Below, piece by piece: positions 47,625 to 58,624 of a stretch of DNA of 64,000 nt. Origin of the DNA: an uncultured Candidatus Puniceispirillum sp. (GTDB taxonomy: Bacteria; Pseudomonadota; Alphaproteobacteria; Puniceispirillales; Puniceispirillaceae). Both the position numbers and the translations under genes were made by a program. Numbering within the stretch: the first letter of the stretch is position 1; every line of letters begins with the position of its first letter. The notes beneath the pieces are model-generated. The model searched no databases. It worked only from the letters and a program-made list of their open reading frames with translations, and had not been told where the DNA came from. Where the stretch lies: contig CAJJBY010000006.1 of assembly GCA_905182545.1 (NCBI GenBank), forward strand, positions 1 through 64,000, read 5' to 3'.

Positions 47625-48872
47625 TTACTGAGCCGGTTTGTCTAGGCGTTTGCAACCAGTCTGCTGGGCCTGCGCTTCGCCAGCTAGGGTAAATGCCTTT
47701 TGCAGTGAGTCCACAAGATGATCAATCATCGCATCGGTATGCAGCGGGCCGGGGGTAAACCGTAACCTTTCACTACCCACCGGTACGGTCGGATAATTAA
47801 TCGGCTGCACATAAATGCCGAAATCATTCAACAGAACCTGACAAATCTGGCTGCATTTTGCCGCGTCTTTGACCATAACCGGAATGATATGCGTGTCGCC
47901 TTTCAGAATGGGCAAACCAATTTCGTGCAATTTTGCTTTCAATTTGGTGGCCTGACGCTGCTGTGCCAAACGCTCATGCGAGCTGCGGCGCAAATGCTGA
48001 ACCGAAGCCAAGGCCCCGCAGGCCAGGGCTGGTGGCAGGGCAGTGGTGAAAATGAAGCCTGATCCAAAGCTGCGAACCGCATCGCAAATCACATCATCAG
48101 CTGCAATATAGCCGCCAACAACGCCAAAGGCCTTGCCAAGCGTGCCTTGGATGATATCGACGCGATCTTGAACACCACGCATTTGCGCAATGCCGCCACC
48201 GTCATTGCCATACATGCCAACCGCATGAACTTCATCAAGATAGGTCAGCGCATTATATTTTTCGGCAAGTTCGACAATTTCGAAAATGGGGCCAGTGTCG
48301 CCATCCATTGAATAGATCGATTCAAAAATAATCAGCTTTGGCCGTTCAATTGGCTGGGCAGCAAGCAATTCTTCAAGATGTGCCAAATCATTATGACGGA
48401 AAATTTCCTTGTCACAACGCGCATAGCGAATGCCGGAAATGATTGAAGCATGGTTCATCTGGTCAGATAGAATCAGCACATTATCGAGCAAACTGGCAAT
48501 GGCACTGATGCTGGCTTCATTGGCAACATAGCCGCTTGTCAGCACAAGGGCGCGTTCTTTGCTATGAAGGTCGGCAAGTTCGCTCTCAAGCGCGACAATG
48601 GCGGCGCTGGTGCCAGAAATATTGCGGGTGCCGCCAGCGCCGGTTCCATGAACATCAATGGCGCTGGTCAATGCTTTGACTACATCGGGGTTTTGTCCCA
48701 TGCCAAGATAATCGTTTGAACACCAAATGACGACATCTTTTGGCCCGTCAGGACTGTTCCATAGCGCATGCGGATGCCAGCCGGTTTGACGCTCCAGCTC
48801 AATAAAGGTCCGGTAGCGGCTTTCGCTTTTTAGCTGGTTTAGCTTGCTTTTCAAAATTTCGCGATAATTCAC
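47625..48872 (-). CDS. hemA: 5-aminolevulinate synthase (Shemin pathway)
   Basis: About 415 residues; PLP enzyme joining glycine and succinyl-CoA, the first step of haem and corrin synthesis in alphaproteobacteria. The GTG at 48872 is preferred because AGGAG lies eight bases upstream; an ATG eight codons earlier would place that site inside the gene. Landmarks are [36 protein letters not shown] and the PLP lysine in [16 protein letters not shown]. Confidence 0.95.
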   Translation of the reverse strand: MNYREILKSKLNQLKSESRYRTFIELERQTGWHPHALWNSPDGPKDVVIWCSNDYLGMGQNPDVVKALTSAIDVHGTGAGGTRNISGTSAAIVALESELADLHSKERALVLTSGYVANEASISAIASLLDNVLILSDQMNHASIISGIRYARCDKEIFRHNDLAHLEELLAAQPIERPKLIIFESIYSMDGDTGPIFEIVELAEKYNALTYLDEVHAVGMYGNDGGGIAQMRGVQDRVDIIQGTLGKAFGVVGGYIAADDVICDAVRSFGSGFIFTTALPPALACGALASVQHLRRSSHERLAQQRQATKLKAKLHEIGLPILKGDTHIIPVMVKDAAKCSQICQVLLNDFGIYVQPINYPTVPVGSERLRFTPGPLHTDAMIDHLVDSLQKAFTLAGEAQAQQTGCKRLDKPAQ

Positions 48873-49049
48873 GAATATGTCTCCTGCGGCGCGCATGCAT
48901 TCGGCGCTCGGTTGCTACAATCAATGGCCAGAAAAATCCATAAAAAACTTGAAAATTTTATACAGCATAATGGCAAATCGTACCATGCGACATTGGGTCC
49001 TGCCAAAAGATGGATCTATATTATGCAGAAGAGGGCGACAACCAGATAT
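48873..49049. promoter_or_regulatory. hemA upstream region
   Basis: About 177 bases between hemA and the DUF3553 gene, both on the minus strand. It should hold the hemA promoter; no clear operator was found. Confidence 0.35.
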
Positions 49050-49226
49050 TTATTTGGTCGGGCGTGGTGCGGCGTTCAAAGCAATAATGTTGCAATTAAT
49101 CATCTGTTTACCCGCATGTTCGAAATTAACTGTTACATTCATCCCAACGATAGATTGAACCTGACCAATGCCCCAATCGGGCCGATCTGGATGGATCACA
49201 AAATCACCAAGGCTGAAATAAAGCAA
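49050..49226 (-). CDS. DUF3553 family small protein (TTG start)
   Basis: A 58-residue protein that is easy to miss because of size and start. It reads LYFSLGDFVIHPDRPDWGIG, then QVQSIVGMNVTVNFEHAGKQ and a short tail. This is the DUF3553 signature (GDxVxHPxxPxWGxGQVxS then VNFEHAGK), a small SH3/tudor-like barrel also met as an added domain in helicases. The TTG at 49226-49224 has AGGA eight bases upstream, and a TAA closes the frame just before. Function unknown. Confidence 0.75.
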   Translation of the reverse strand: MLYFSLGDFVIHPDRPDWGIGQVQSIVGMNVTVNFEHAGKQMINCNIIALNAAPRPTK

Positions 49227-49489
49227 TGCGGATATCCTATGGGTTTTTTAACGAAAAATGCTCAAAAGCACTACGGCTTTCCTGCCATGATTGGGTGGTG
49301 GCTGGCAAGTCCATTTGACGCAAAAAAACCAAGCTGCGCCATTTGCAGTTAGAGGCGGCATGGGAGGGTAAATCTTGTTTTAAGAGATCGATAAGCTAGA
49401 GGGTGGCTGTGAGGCTGTGCGCTAACCCCGTCCATACGGGAGATGAATTGGAGGGGGCAGGCACAGCCTCAACAAACAAGGGGTGACAG
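49227..49489. other. Region between DUF3553 gene and ctrA
   Basis: No further gene is supported. The half next to ctrA holds the structured element described at 49410-49471. On the plus strand a longer frame spans 48912-49352 but is a shadow of the DUF3553 gene. Confidence 0.45.
49410..49471 (-). ncRNA. Candidate structured RNA or ctrA 3-prime element
   Basis: An 11-bp perfect stem (TGAGGCTGTGC with GCACAGCCTCA) encloses a second hairpin CCCGT-CCAT-ACGGG and a single-stranded stretch. On the minus strand that loop is CTGCCCCCTCCAATTC, a C-rich anti-Shine-Dalgarno-like sequence as in several alphaproteobacterial small RNAs. It starts 18 bases after the ctrA stop. No T run follows on either strand, so it is not a plain terminator. 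Strand and function are inference. Confidence 0.4.
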
Positions 49490-50194
49490 CTAGCCCGCTT
49501 TTTCAAGCACCTGATAATCGCGCGTTTCGCGAAGAATATAGCCTTGCCCCCAAACCGTATCAACGCTTAGGCCTTCGTCGCCATTTTCGACAAGTTTGCG
49601 CCGCAGCTTGCATATAAATATGTTGATGATCTTTGGTTTCGGTTCATCAATACCGCCATAAAGATGGTTCAAAAATGCATCTTTGCTGAGAAAAGCACCT
49701 TTTCGCAGAGCCATAAACTCAATGATCCGAAATTCTTTACCGGTATGCTCAAGTCGCGTTTCGCCATCCTTGGCATAATTGCGGCTTAGATCAACGACCA
49801 GATTGCCAACCGAAATCGTTGCTGAACCGTGACCATGTGTCCGCCGCATGATGGCATCGAGATTCGCCATCAATTCATATCGGTCAAATGGTTTGGTCAA
49901 ATAATCATCGGCGCCGGCGCCAAGCGCGGTGATTTTCTCATCAATGCCGCTATTGGCCGAAATAACCAATATTGGGACAAGGATGTGATTTTTGCGAACA
50001 AGCTGCGCTAGTCGCGTGCCATCAACATCAGGCAGGTTCAGATCGAGCAGAATCGCATCGATTCGATGATGCTTTAATTCAGATAGGGCTGTTTCGATTG
50101 TATTTGCCGTGGTTTTGAAATGCTCCACTTCTTCTAATGTCATGCCAAGAACATCTGCAACAATTGGATCATCTTCAACTATAAGTACATGCAT
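49490..50194 (-). CDS. ctrA: Cell-cycle response regulator CtrA
   Basis: A 234-residue OmpR-type regulator. The receiver domain has the acidic pocket (VEDDP), the phospho-Asp in AILLDLNLPDVDG (about residue 51) and Lys in DDYLTKPFD. The winged-helix domain carries the CtrA-specific stretch FLNHLYGGIDEPKPKIINIF and the ending VDTVWGQGYILRE. CtrA controls cell-cycle, motility and division genes in alphaproteobacteria. The receiver is more diverged than the DNA-binding part, as in non-Caulobacter lineages. Confidence 0.88.
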   Translation of the reverse strand: MHVLIVEDDPIVADVLGMTLEEVEHFKTTANTIETALSELKHHRIDAILLDLNLPDVDGTRLAQLVRKNHILVPILVISANSGIDEKITALGAGADDYLTKPFDRYELMANLDAIMRRTHGHGSATISVGNLVVDLSRNYAKDGETRLEHTGKEFRIIEFMALRKGAFLSKDAFLNHLYGGIDEPKPKIINIFICKLRRKLVENGDEGLSVDTVWGQGYILRETRDYQVLEKAG

Positions 50195-50522
50195 TTTGAA
50201 AACTCTCTCTTTTAAACGGTTAAAACGTCACTTTCTTTGTCTATTGCGCTAACGAAACCGAACCATTGCCACACATCAAAAAACCCAAGAAATATTGCGC
50301 TCAATTGCGGCTATCAAAAGGGTAAGCGGGTAAGAGAGTGATAACAAATTACACATGCGTGATTAACTTTTTAATAATGTTTTTTCGTGGTTAGGCGAAT
50401 TCAGATAGGTCCTTCGGGCCAAAATATCCTTGCAGTTCTGATTGAATCGGTGTAATCGACAGCCCTCTTTTTAGGGGCGCCATTTTGGTCGCCAACTTCA
50501 ATTTGATTGCGAAGGTGATGAA
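50195..50522. promoter_or_regulatory. Divergent ctrA-dksA control region
   Basis: About 330 bases, AT-rich, between the two divergent starts. Several TTAA half-sites occur (for example 50212-50223 and near 50365), but with 4-base spacing rather than the 7 bases of the CtrA box, so autoregulation cannot be claimed. Confidence 0.4.
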
Positions 50523-51059
50523 ATGAAGAACAAGAAGCTGATTTCCAATACAGCAGAGATTGCCGAGCCAAAAAATGGCAAGGCGACAACGACAAATGGC
50601 GTTAAAGCCGCAACAAAGGCAAAAGCTGGCGCTGGGTCGATTGCGCAAAATATGCTTCCCGATGATTACCGGCCAAGCGAAGATGAAGATTTCATGAATC
50701 CACTTCAGCTTTTATATTTCCAGAAAAAGCTGGAATCCTGGAAAGCTGAATTGTTGGATGATGCCAGCGGCACCATTACCGGCCTTTCTCAAGAAAATCT
50801 GCATCAGCCAGACCAGATGGATCGCGCGCAAATCGAAAGCAATGCCGCGCTTGACCTTAGAACCCGCGACCGTGAACGCAAATTATTGCAGAAAATCGAA
50901 GCAGCCTTGCGGCGGATCGATGATGGCAGCTATGGCTATTGCGTTGAAACTGACGAGCCAATCAATCTTCGCCGCCTTGAAGCTCGGCCCATCGCCTCGC
51001 TAAGCCTTCATGCGCAAGAACTCCATGAGCGAATGGAACGTGTCCATCGCGACGATTAG
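50523..51059 (+). CDS. dksA: RNA polymerase-binding transcription factor DksA
   Basis: A 178-residue DksA/TraR protein with a long, Lys/Ala-rich N-terminus (residues 1-45). The coiled coil (PLQLLYFQKKLESWKAELL) carries the acidic-tip region NAALDLRTRDRERKL, and the finger is YGYCVETDEPINLRRLEARP. Only one of the four zinc Cys remains, the pattern Cys-Thr-Ser-Ala known for alphaproteobacterial DksA. It works with ppGpp on RNA polymerase. Ribosome site AAGGTGA precedes the ATG. Confidence 0.9.
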   Translation: MKNKKLISNTAEIAEPKNGKATTTNGVKAATKAKAGAGSIAQNMLPDDYRPSEDEDFMNPLQLLYFQKKLESWKAELLDDASGTITGLSQENLHQPDQMDRAQIESNAALDLRTRDRERKLLQKIEAALRRIDDGSYGYCVETDEPINLRRLEARPIASLSLHAQELHERMERVHRDD

Positions 51060-51141
51060 GCCATTTACCAAAATTTGAAACTTATTTTGTGCCCGTACCC
51101 CAAAATGGTATCGGCCTTTCCTTTAGAAAATGGATAAAATA

Positions 51142-51156
51142 GAACAAAAGGTGAAA
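51142..51156 (+). promoter_or_regulatory. Degenerate SOS-box-like site 1 upstream of recA
   Basis: GAAC-N7-GAAA, one mismatch from the alphaproteobacterial LexA site GAAC-N7-GAAC (the complement of GTTC-N7-GTTC). A second similar site lies 30 bp downstream. Inference from motif. Confidence 0.4.
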
Positions 51157-51171
51157 ATAGGCTTGCAATTA

Positions 51172-51186
51172 GAACAAAACAAGTAC
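51172..51186 (+). promoter_or_regulatory. Degenerate SOS-box-like site 2 upstream of recA
   Basis: GAAC-N7-GTAC, one mismatch from GAAC-N7-GAAC. With the site at 51142 it lies about 200 bases ahead of recA, within reach of its promoter. Inference from motif. Confidence 0.4.
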
Positions 51187-51382
51187 AACATATGAACTCG
51201 TTACCAGAAATGGTGCAAATTTTTAAAAGCCTCTGCCTGGCATTTTAGGCGTTTCATCACGCCAAAGTGGAAATGCTCAGATTCATTCGCCGCAATAGGC
51301 GTGATTATGAGCATCGATGTAAATGCATGAATATAAAGTGCATGGACAGGGGGGCGGTGGTTGTGCAACTAAGGAGGCATAT

Positions 51383-52507
51383 ATGGCTGGAGTTGTAGTG
51401 GATATGAAAATGAAAAGTGACGACAAGAACAAGGCGCTTGAAGCGGCCATTGGCCAGATTGAAAAGGCGTTTGGCAAAGGGTCGGTTATGAAACTCGGCC
51501 AACGCGAATCTGCCGTCGATGTTCAGTCAATTTCAACCGGATCGCTTGGGCTTGATATTGGTCTTGGCATTGGTGGTTTCCCGAAAGGCCGGATTGTTGA
51601 AATCTATGGCCCAGAATCATCAGGCAAAACGACATTGGCGCTTCATGCTGTTGCCGAGGCGCAAAAAGAAGGTGGCACTTGTGCCTTTGTCGACGCTGAA
51701 CATGCGCTTGACCCGTCTTATGCACGCAAACTTGGCGTGAATATTGATGATCTATTGATCTCGCAGCCTGACGCTGGTGAACAGGCGCTGGAAATTACCG
51801 ATACGCTGGTTCGTTCAGGTGCGGTTGACGTTCTTGTCGTTGACTCGGTTGCCGCCTTGGTGCCGCGCGCCGAACTTGAAGGCGAAATGGGTGATCATCA
51901 TGTCGGGCTTCAAGCGCGTTTGATGAGCCAAGCGCTTCGCAAACTCACTTCGTCAATTGCGCGCTCAAACTGTTTGGTGATTTTCATCAACCAGATCCGT
52001 TTGAAAATTGGCGTGATGTTTGGCAATCCGGAAACCACCACAGGCGGTAATGCCCTGAAATTCTATGCTTCAGTCAGGTTGGATATTCGCCGGATTGGCG
52101 CCATTAAAGATCGTGATGAGGTTGTTGGCAACCAAACCCGTGTTAAAGTGGTGAAAAACAAGGTTGCCGCGCCGTTCCGCACCATCGAATTTGACATTAT
52201 GTATGGCGAAGGCATTTCCAAAATGGGCGAATTGCTCGATCTTGGCGTCGCTGCTGGTATTGTTGATAAATCAGGGGCGTGGATTTCTTACAAGGGACAG
52301 CGCATTGGCCAAGGCCGGGAGAATGCCAAAACATTCCTTCGCGAACATACCGAATTGGCGGCTGAAATTGAAGCGGCCATTCGACAAAATGCTGGGCTTG
52401 TTGGTGATCAGATGCTTGATAACTCAATCGCGTCAAGCGACGAAGCACAAGTGCCAGAATCGCCTGATTTGCCTGATCTACCCGATACACCGACAATGCC
52501 AAAATAA
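51383..52507 (+). CDS. recA: Recombinase RecA
   Basis: A 374-residue recombinase and SOS coprotease. AAGGAGG five bases before ATG 51383 fixes the start and rejects the longer frame. Walker A is GPESSGKTT at about residues 76-84, Walker B is [12 protein letters not shown], and the L2 loop is [20 protein letters not shown]. The C-terminal end is acidic and proline-rich, with a [10 protein letters not shown] repeat. Gene order recA-alaS is common in alphaproteobacteria. Confidence 0.97.
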   Translation: MAGVVVDMKMKSDDKNKALEAAIGQIEKAFGKGSVMKLGQRESAVDVQSISTGSLGLDIGLGIGGFPKGRIVEIYGPESSGKTTLALHAVAEAQKEGGTCAFVDAEHALDPSYARKLGVNIDDLLISQPDAGEQALEITDTLVRSGAVDVLVVDSVAALVPRAELEGEMGDHHVGLQARLMSQALRKLTSSIARSNCLVIFINQIRLKIGVMFGNPETTTGGNALKFYASVRLDIRRIGAIKDRDEVVGNQTRVKVVKNKVAAPFRTIEFDIMYGEGISKMGELLDLGVAAGIVDKSGAWISYKGQRIGQGRENAKTFLREHTELAAEIEAAIRQNAGLVGDQMLDNSIASSDEAQVPESPDLPDLPDTPTMPK

Positions 52508-52832
52508 GGCATTATCTGCGGAAAGCCCCCAACTTTATGGGCATAGGCTTGGTCAGATTGTGAAGATTGTGAAATGGTCAGCTCCAGTTTTGGGGCTGGC
52601 CATTTTGCCTTTGTGATGCGATTGCCAAAACAGAGCTTTTGCCGCCGCCACATCTTTGCCAAAAAGCGGCAGGCTTTCATCAAGTTAATCTAGACAGACA
52701 CCCCCTGTGGCGGGTAGATAATAACCGCTAATGATTGGGCGTTGTGCGGCGCCATAAATGACCGCTTGCCTTAATGGCAGGGCCGCCGCAAACCAAACGT
52801 GACAAGCCAAACGCTGTGCTGGGGGCAGTCTT
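52508..52832. other. recA-alaS intergenic region
   Basis: 325 bases without a supported gene. It holds the recA terminator (52576-52601) and, nearer alaS, an imperfect repeat of GC-rich character that may belong to the alaS leader. Confidence 0.4.
52576..52601 (+). terminator. Terminator after recA
   Basis: A 10-bp stem GGTCAGCTCC/GGGGCTGGCC (two G-U pairs) with a 6-base loop, followed by ATTTTGCCTTT. Confidence 0.7.
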
Positions 52833-55470
52833 ATGTCGAGTGTGAATGATATCCGCGCCACTTTTCTGGATTATTTTGGCAAAAATGGGCATGAAATTGT
52901 CGCATCAAGCCCGCTTGTGCCACAAAATGATCCAACCTTGATGTTTGCCAATTCGGGCATGGTACAGTTTAAAACTCTGTTTACCGGTGCCGAAAGCCGC
53001 GATTATGTTCGGGCGACAACAGCGCAGAAATGTGTTCGTGCTGGCGGCAAACATAATGATCTTGAAAATGTCGGCTATACGGCGCGTCACCACACATTTT
53101 TTGAGATGCTTGGTAATTTCTCCTTTGGCGATTATTTCAAGGAAAATGCCATTGAATTGGCGTGGAATTTAATCACCAAGGAATATGGGCTTGATGCGTC
53201 AAAACTGCTTGTCACGGTTTACCATGAAGATGATGAAGCGGCTAATCTATGGAAGAAAATCGCCGGTCTTGAATGATGACCGCATCATCCGCATTGCCAC
53301 ATCCGATAATTTCTGGGCGATGGGCGATACCGGTCCTTGTGGCCCTTGTTCGGAAATTTTTTATGATCATGGCGATCATATTCCGGGAGGCCCACCAGGG
53401 TCACCTGATGAAGATGGTGATCGCTTTATCGAAATCTGGAATCTTGTCTTTATGCAGTTTGAGCAGACGCCGGGCCAACGTATCGCCTTGCCAAAGCCGT
53501 CAATTGATACAGGCATGGGTCTGGAACGTATCGCGGCGGTGCTTCAGGGCAAGCATGATAATTACGACATTGACCTTATGCGAGCATTGATCGAGGCGTC
53601 GGCAGATGTTTCGGGTACTGATGCTGATGGAAGCCATAATATATCGCATCGTGTTGTTGCTGATCATTTGCGGGCGTCATCCTTTTTGATTGCCGATGGT
53701 GTTTTGCCGTCAAATGAGGGGCGCGGCTATGTTTTGCGCCGGATTATGCGGCGTGCCATGCGCCATATTCACCAAATGGGATGCGCTGATCCAACAATGT
53801 ACCGGCTTGTGCCAACCCTTGTTGCGGAAATGGGTGCGCAATATGGTGAATTAGGCCGTGCGCAATCGCTGATTACCGAAACGCTGAAGCTGGAAGAAAC
53901 CCGTTTTAAAGAAACGCTTGGTCGCGGCTTGCGCATTTTGAATGACGAGCTGGCAGGCAAGGCCGCCGGTGGCACGCTTGATGGGGCAACCGCCTTTAAG
54001 CTTTATGATACTTTTGGCTTTCCGCTTGATCTGACCCAAGATTTCATGCGGGGTTATGGCTGGCAGGTTGATCTTGATGCGTTCAACGCTGCAATGGATG
54101 CACAAAAGGCCAATGCCCGCCGTGCATGGAGCGGATCGGGCGACAGCGCCACTGAAACCATCTGGCTTGATCTGGCGCAAAATTCAGAGCCGACAGAATT
54201 TTTGGGCTACACATCAGACACGGCCGAAGCCATTGTCACCGCGCTTGTTGATGGCAATGCCGAAATCGAAGAAATTGGCAAAGCTGGCAAGGGGCGGATG
54301 ATTGTCAATCAAACCCCATTTTATGGCGAATCGGGTGGTCAGGTTGGTGATGTTGGTACGATTAGCTGGGATAATGGCACCGCCCGCGTCACCGATACCC
54401 AGAAAACCCCGTCGGGTCTGTTTATTCATCATGTCGAAATTATCTCTGGTACGCTTGCCAAGGGGCAAGAGGTTCGGTTGCAGATTGACGTGTCACGCCG
54501 TTTGCGGCTTCGCGCCAATCACTCGGCAACGCATCTTCTTCATGAATCGCTTCGGCTTGTGCTTGGCGATCATGTGGCGCAAAAAGGATCGCTTGTCAGT
54601 CCTGACCGGCTGCGGTTTGACTTTTCCCATCAAAAGGCGGTTACGGCCGATGAATTGGATCAGGTTCAGCAAATCGTCAATGCACGGATTCGGATGAATT
54701 CGGATGTCACAACCCGCATTATGACGCCTGATGCCGCGATTGAGCTTGGCGCATTGGCGCTGTTTGGCGAAAAATACGGCGATGAAGTTCGCGTTGTGCA
54801 AATGGGCGGTGCGGCTGATGATGATCCAAGCAAGGTATGGTCGGTTGAATTATGCGGCGGAACCCATGTTGGCCGAACAGGCGATATCAGCCTATTGAAA
54901 ATCATTTCGGAATCGGCTGTTGCTGGCGGGGTGCGCCGGATTGAGGCGGTGACGCATGAAGGCGCGCTGGCTTGGATTGATGCGCGTGATGCTATTTTGA
55001 CCAAAAGCGCTGATCTGTTGAAGATTGCGCCCGACCAGCTTGCCAACCGTGTTGCCCAGCTTGTCGAAGATCGTAAAAAGGCCGAACGTGATATCAGCCA
55101 GCTACGGCGTAAATTGGCCGCTGGTGGTGGTGCCGGCAATGGCAGTGATGTTGTCAATGGCATCAATTTTGTTGGGCGGTTGCTTGAAGACACGCCGGCA
55201 CGTGAATTGAAATCTATGGCCGATGAAATCAAATTATCGGTTGAAAATGCGGTGATCTGTCTTGTTGCGACTGATGCTGGCAAAGCATCGATTGTTGTTG
55301 CGGTAACGGCGGATCTTGCTGGTCAAAAAAGCGCGGTTGATTTGGTAAAGATTGGGTCGGCGGCACTTGGCGGCGGCGGCGGCGGTGGGCGACTTGATAT
55401 GGCGCAGGCTGGCGGCCCTGATGCCAGCAAGGCAGCCGCGGCGTTAAAAGCGGTTTCAGCCGCCCTATAA
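52833..55470 (+). CDS. alaS: Alanyl-tRNA synthetase (one frameshift)
   Basis: 878 residues once one extra T at about 53270 is removed (AGL followed by NDDRIIRIA); the Escherichia coli enzyme has 876. It charges tRNA-Ala. Class II motifs occur in the first 450 residues ([34 protein letters not shown]). The editing domain has [12 protein letters not shown] and CGGTHV, and a coiled coil and a glycine-rich C-Ala domain end it. As an essential single-copy gene it must be intact in the organism, so the break is a sequence error. Confidence 0.93.
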
Positions 55471-55547
55471 AACCGGCCGAAAGGCCTAGTTAAATTTTCC
55501 CTCGATTCCGGGGTGAGTTTTGGTCATCATATGATAAGGCAAAGAAT

Positions 55548-57779
55548 ATGTCAGATACAGCCAACCCAGATTTAATCTATACAAAAGTGGACGAAGCGCC
55601 AGAATTGGCCAGCGCGTCGCTCTTGCCGATCATCAATCGTTTTGTAAAACCTGCTGGGTTAACCATTGGGCGACGTGATATCTCGCTTGCCGGCCGTGTG
55701 ATCGCTGTATTTCCCGAAGTTTTGACCGATGCCCAACACCAGTCGGATGATCTGGCAGAATTGGGTGAATGGGTGAAAACACCAGCCGCCAATGTAATCA
55801 AGCTGCCAAATATTTCAGCATCAATTCCCCAGCTTGTTGGCGCGATCAGCGAATTGCAGGCACAAGGCTATAATCTTCCCAATTATCCGGTTGCCCCGGC
55901 AAATGATGAAGAACGCGCCATTGCTGCGCGTTATGATGCGGTCAAGGGCAGTGCGGTTAATCCGGTTCTGCGTGAGGGCAATTCTGACCGGCGTAGTACG
56001 CAGGCCGTCAAAATCTATGCGCAGAACAACCCGCATTCAATGGGCGTTTGGGCGGCTGATTCAAAAACCCATGTATCATCGATGTCATCAGGTGATTTTT
56101 TCTCGAATGAAAAATCGGCAACCTTGAGCACTGATCAGGCTGGCAACGCAAAAATCGAATTTGAAAACAAGGCCGGTCAGGTCACTGTTTTGAAAGAAGG
56201 CCTGATGCTAAAGGCGGGAACCGTTGTTGACGCCTCATTTATGTCTTTGGCTGCTTTACGCGCCTTTTTGCGCAATGAGTTAGCCGATGCCAGGGCAAAA
56301 TCTGTATTGTTTTCGGTTCATCTAAAAGCAACGATGATGAAAGTATCTGACCCGATTATCTTTGGTCAGGCTGTTGGCGTGTTGCTTGAAGATTTTGTCG
56401 CCAAACATGATGATGTTTTGCGCGAATTGGGCATGGATTATAATTTGGGGCTTAGCGATCTTGAGGCGCGGATTGCCTCGCTTCCTGCCGCAAAACGCGC
56501 CGAACTCGAAGCCGATCTTGCGGCTTGCTTTGCTGCCAATCCGCCGCTTTACATGGTGAATTCGGATAAAGGGCTTAGCAATTTCCATGTCTCGTCAGAT
56601 GTGATTATCGATGCATCAATGCCAGCTTTGATCCGCGCTGGCGGCAAGGGCTGGGGGCCAGATGGCAGCGAACAAGATTGCAAATGCGTCATTCCAGATA
56701 ATTCCTATGCGCCTGTTTATGAAGAAGCCACTAATTTCTTCAGAGAAAATGGTGCGCTTGACCCAACAACAGCCGGATCAGTATCCAATGTTGGCCTGAT
56801 GGCGCAAAAGGCCGAAGAATATGGATCGCATCCAACAACATTTGAGATGTCGGAAGATGGTGTGGTTCGCTATGTTCTGGAAAATGGCGAAAATTTGCAT
56901 GAGCATCAGGTGCAAAAAGGCGACATCTGGCGGTCATCTAGTACCAATCAGGCACCAATCGAAGATTGGATTAAGCTTGGTCTTGCCCGTCAAAAGGCAA
57001 CCGGTGCCGAGGCGGTGTTCTGGCTGAATGCGGCACGTCCACATGATGCGGAAATCATTGTTTATGTGAAATCAATGCTTGCCAAGCTTGGTGTTGATGA
57101 AGCATCGGTCAAAATCATGGCACCGCGTGAGGCGACCAGATTTTCACTTGAAATCATCACCGCTGGCAAAGATTGCATTTCAATCACTGGCAATGTGCTT
57201 CGTGACTATCTAACTGATTTATTTCCAATTCTTGAGCTTGGCACATCGGCAAAAATGCTGTCTGTGGTCAAGCTGATGAATGGCGGTGGTCTGTTTGAAA
57301 CAGGCGCTGGCGGATCAGCCCCAAAACATGTTCAGCAATTGGTCGAAGAAGGCCATTTGCGCTGGGACTCGCTTGGTGAATTTTGTGCGCTTGGTGAGTC
57401 ATTGAATTTTGTTGCTGAGTCTACCGGCAACAGCAAGGCTGGCCTGCTTGGCAAGGCGGTTGATGCTGCAACACAATTGCTGTTGGCAAATGATAAATCG
57501 CCGTCACGCCGTGTTGGCCAGACCGACACCCGCGATAGCCATTATTACTTTGCTCTTTATTGGGCGCAGGCACTTGCCGCTCAAACCGAAGATCAGGATT
57601 TGGCCGATGATTTCGCCGAATTGGCGGCCGCGCTTGCGGATAATGAAAAGACAATCACTGCCGAACTGGCATCAACCCAAGGCAAGCCGTGTGATCTTGG
57701 CGGCTATTATCATGCTGCCAGTGACAAGGTGGCATTGGTGATGCGCCCAAGTGCGACGTTGAACAGCATTATCGGCTAA
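55548..57779 (+). CDS. icd: NADP-dependent isocitrate dehydrogenase, monomeric type
   Basis: A 743-residue monomeric (type II) IDH of the TCA cycle, giving 2-oxoglutarate and NADPH. The long form is clear from [38 protein letters not shown], and the substrate/metal region [20 protein letters not shown] and [15 protein letters not shown]. The end reads [21 protein letters not shown]. This type is unrelated in length to the homodimeric enzyme of about 400 residues. Separate promoter in the 77 bases after alaS. Confidence 0.96.
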   Translation: MSDTANPDLIYTKVDEAPELASASLLPIINRFVKPAGLTIGRRDISLAGRVIAVFPEVLTDAQHQSDDLAELGEWVKTPAANVIKLPNISASIPQLVGAISELQAQGYNLPNYPVAPANDEERAIAARYDAVKGSAVNPVLREGNSDRRSTQAVKIYAQNNPHSMGVWAADSKTHVSSMSSGDFFSNEKSATLSTDQAGNAKIEFENKAGQVTVLKEGLMLKAGTVVDASFMSLAALRAFLRNELADARAKSVLFSVHLKATMMKVSDPIIFGQAVGVLLEDFVAKHDDVLRELGMDYNLGLSDLEARIASLPAAKRAELEADLAACFAANPPLYMVNSDKGLSNFHVSSDVIIDASMPALIRAGGKGWGPDGSEQDCKCVIPDNSYAPVYEEATNFFRENGALDPTTAGSVSNVGLMAQKAEEYGSHPTTFEMSEDGVVRYVLENGENLHEHQVQKGDIWRSSSTNQAPIEDWIKLGLARQKATGAEAVFWLNAARPHDAEIIVYVKSMLAKLGVDEASVKIMAPREATRFSLEIITAGKDCISITGNVLRDYLTDLFPILELGTSAKMLSVVKLMNGGGLFETGAGGSAPKHVQQLVEEGHLRWDSLGEFCALGESLNFVAESTGNSKAGLLGKAVDAATQLLLANDKSPSRRVGQTDTRDSHYYFALYWAQALAAQTEDQDLADDFAELAAALADNEKTITAELASTQGKPCDLGGYYHAASDKVALVMRPSATLNSIIG

Positions 57780-57781
57780 TT

Positions 57782-57796
57782 GCCAAAACCTTTGGC
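57782..57796 (+). terminator. Weak terminator after icd
   Basis: GCCAAA-ACC-TTTGGC hairpin one base after the icd stop, followed by GGTAAATATTTTT. The stem is short (6 bp), so termination is only likely. Confidence 0.5.
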
Positions 57797-57954
57797 GGTA
57801 AATATTTTTGGCGGCAAACAATCTCGCCAAATTAAAAATTATCCCGATAGCGATGATCCTTGTGACCATCATTATTGGGGATTTTCATTTGATGATGACG
57901 CGCTGATTAGCGCGTCTGTAAACGGCAGCCTTGGCCCTCTTGCAAGGCCTCTTG

Positions 57955-58518
57955 TTAGGTCTGTAATCGGTCGGGCTGAAACAGCTGATCAAGCTTGTCC
58001 ATCAAACCGTCAAGATCATCTACCTGATCAAAATGACCTGTATGCCCATGATGCATAAAGCCCTGATCAATAATATTTTGGAACATGATCAGCATCGAAT
58101 CCCAATAGCCGTTCAAATTAACGATGATAATCGGCTTGTTATGCAATCCAAGCTGGCGCCATGTGATGATTTCCATGGTTTCATCAAGCGTGCCAAGGCC
58201 GCCGGGGAAAATGACAAAGGCATCTGAAATATCATACATCATGGCCTTTCGTTCATGCATCGAATCGATGATGTGAAGATCGGTAACGCCCTTATGCCCA
58301 ACCTCAACATTATCAAGGAATTGCGGAATAATGCCGGTAACATGGCCATTGGCAGCAAGCACTCCATCGGCAACCGCGCCCATCAGACCCATTTTGCCGC
58401 CACCATAGACAAGCCCAAGACCGCGTGATCCGATCATTTGTCCCATTTGATAGGCAGTGTCTTTATAAAGGGGGCTTATGCCAGAGGCGGCGCCGGTAAA
58501 AACACAAATTTTTTTCAT
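57955..58518 (-). CDS. LOG-family protein (cytokinin riboside monophosphate phosphoribohydrolase-like)
   Basis: About 187 residues from MKKICVFTGAASG; an in-frame ATG seven codons upstream is possible. The family motif PGGLGTLDETMEIITWRQLG and the earlier VYGGGKMGLMG and SMHERKAMM are complete. LOG proteins release the base from nucleoside 5-prime monophosphates; the bacterial substrate is usually AMP-like or an N6-modified form. Widely conserved and often wrongly called lysine decarboxylase. Confidence 0.88.
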   Translation of the reverse strand: MKKICVFTGAASGISPLYKDTAYQMGQMIGSRGLGLVYGGGKMGLMGAVADGVLAANGHVTGIIPQFLDNVEVGHKGVTDLHIIDSMHERKAMMYDISDAFVIFPGGLGTLDETMEIITWRQLGLHNKPIIIVNLNGYWDSMLIMFQNIIDQGFMHHGHTGHFDQVDDLDGLMDKLDQLFQPDRLQT

Positions 58519-58624
58519 CGAAATTCCTTTTAATGCCAAGGCTGCAGTTAACTAACATTGAACCTTAACGCAATTAGCATTAGTCTGTTAATACTCAATC
58601 ATCAACAAACAGGAAATCACATCA

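Noticed and set aside
48912-49352. A 146-codon plus-strand frame near hemA.
   Set aside because: It is antisense to the DUF3553 gene, shows no family pattern, and has no good start signal.
50212-50223. TTAA-N4-TTAA in front of ctrA, considered as a CtrA box.
   Set aside because: The accepted site has a 7-base spacer; the 4-base spacing does not fit.
50523-51059. Treating the loss of three zinc cysteines in DksA as a defect.
   Set aside because: The Cys-Thr-Ser-Ala pattern is known for working alphaproteobacterial DksA proteins.
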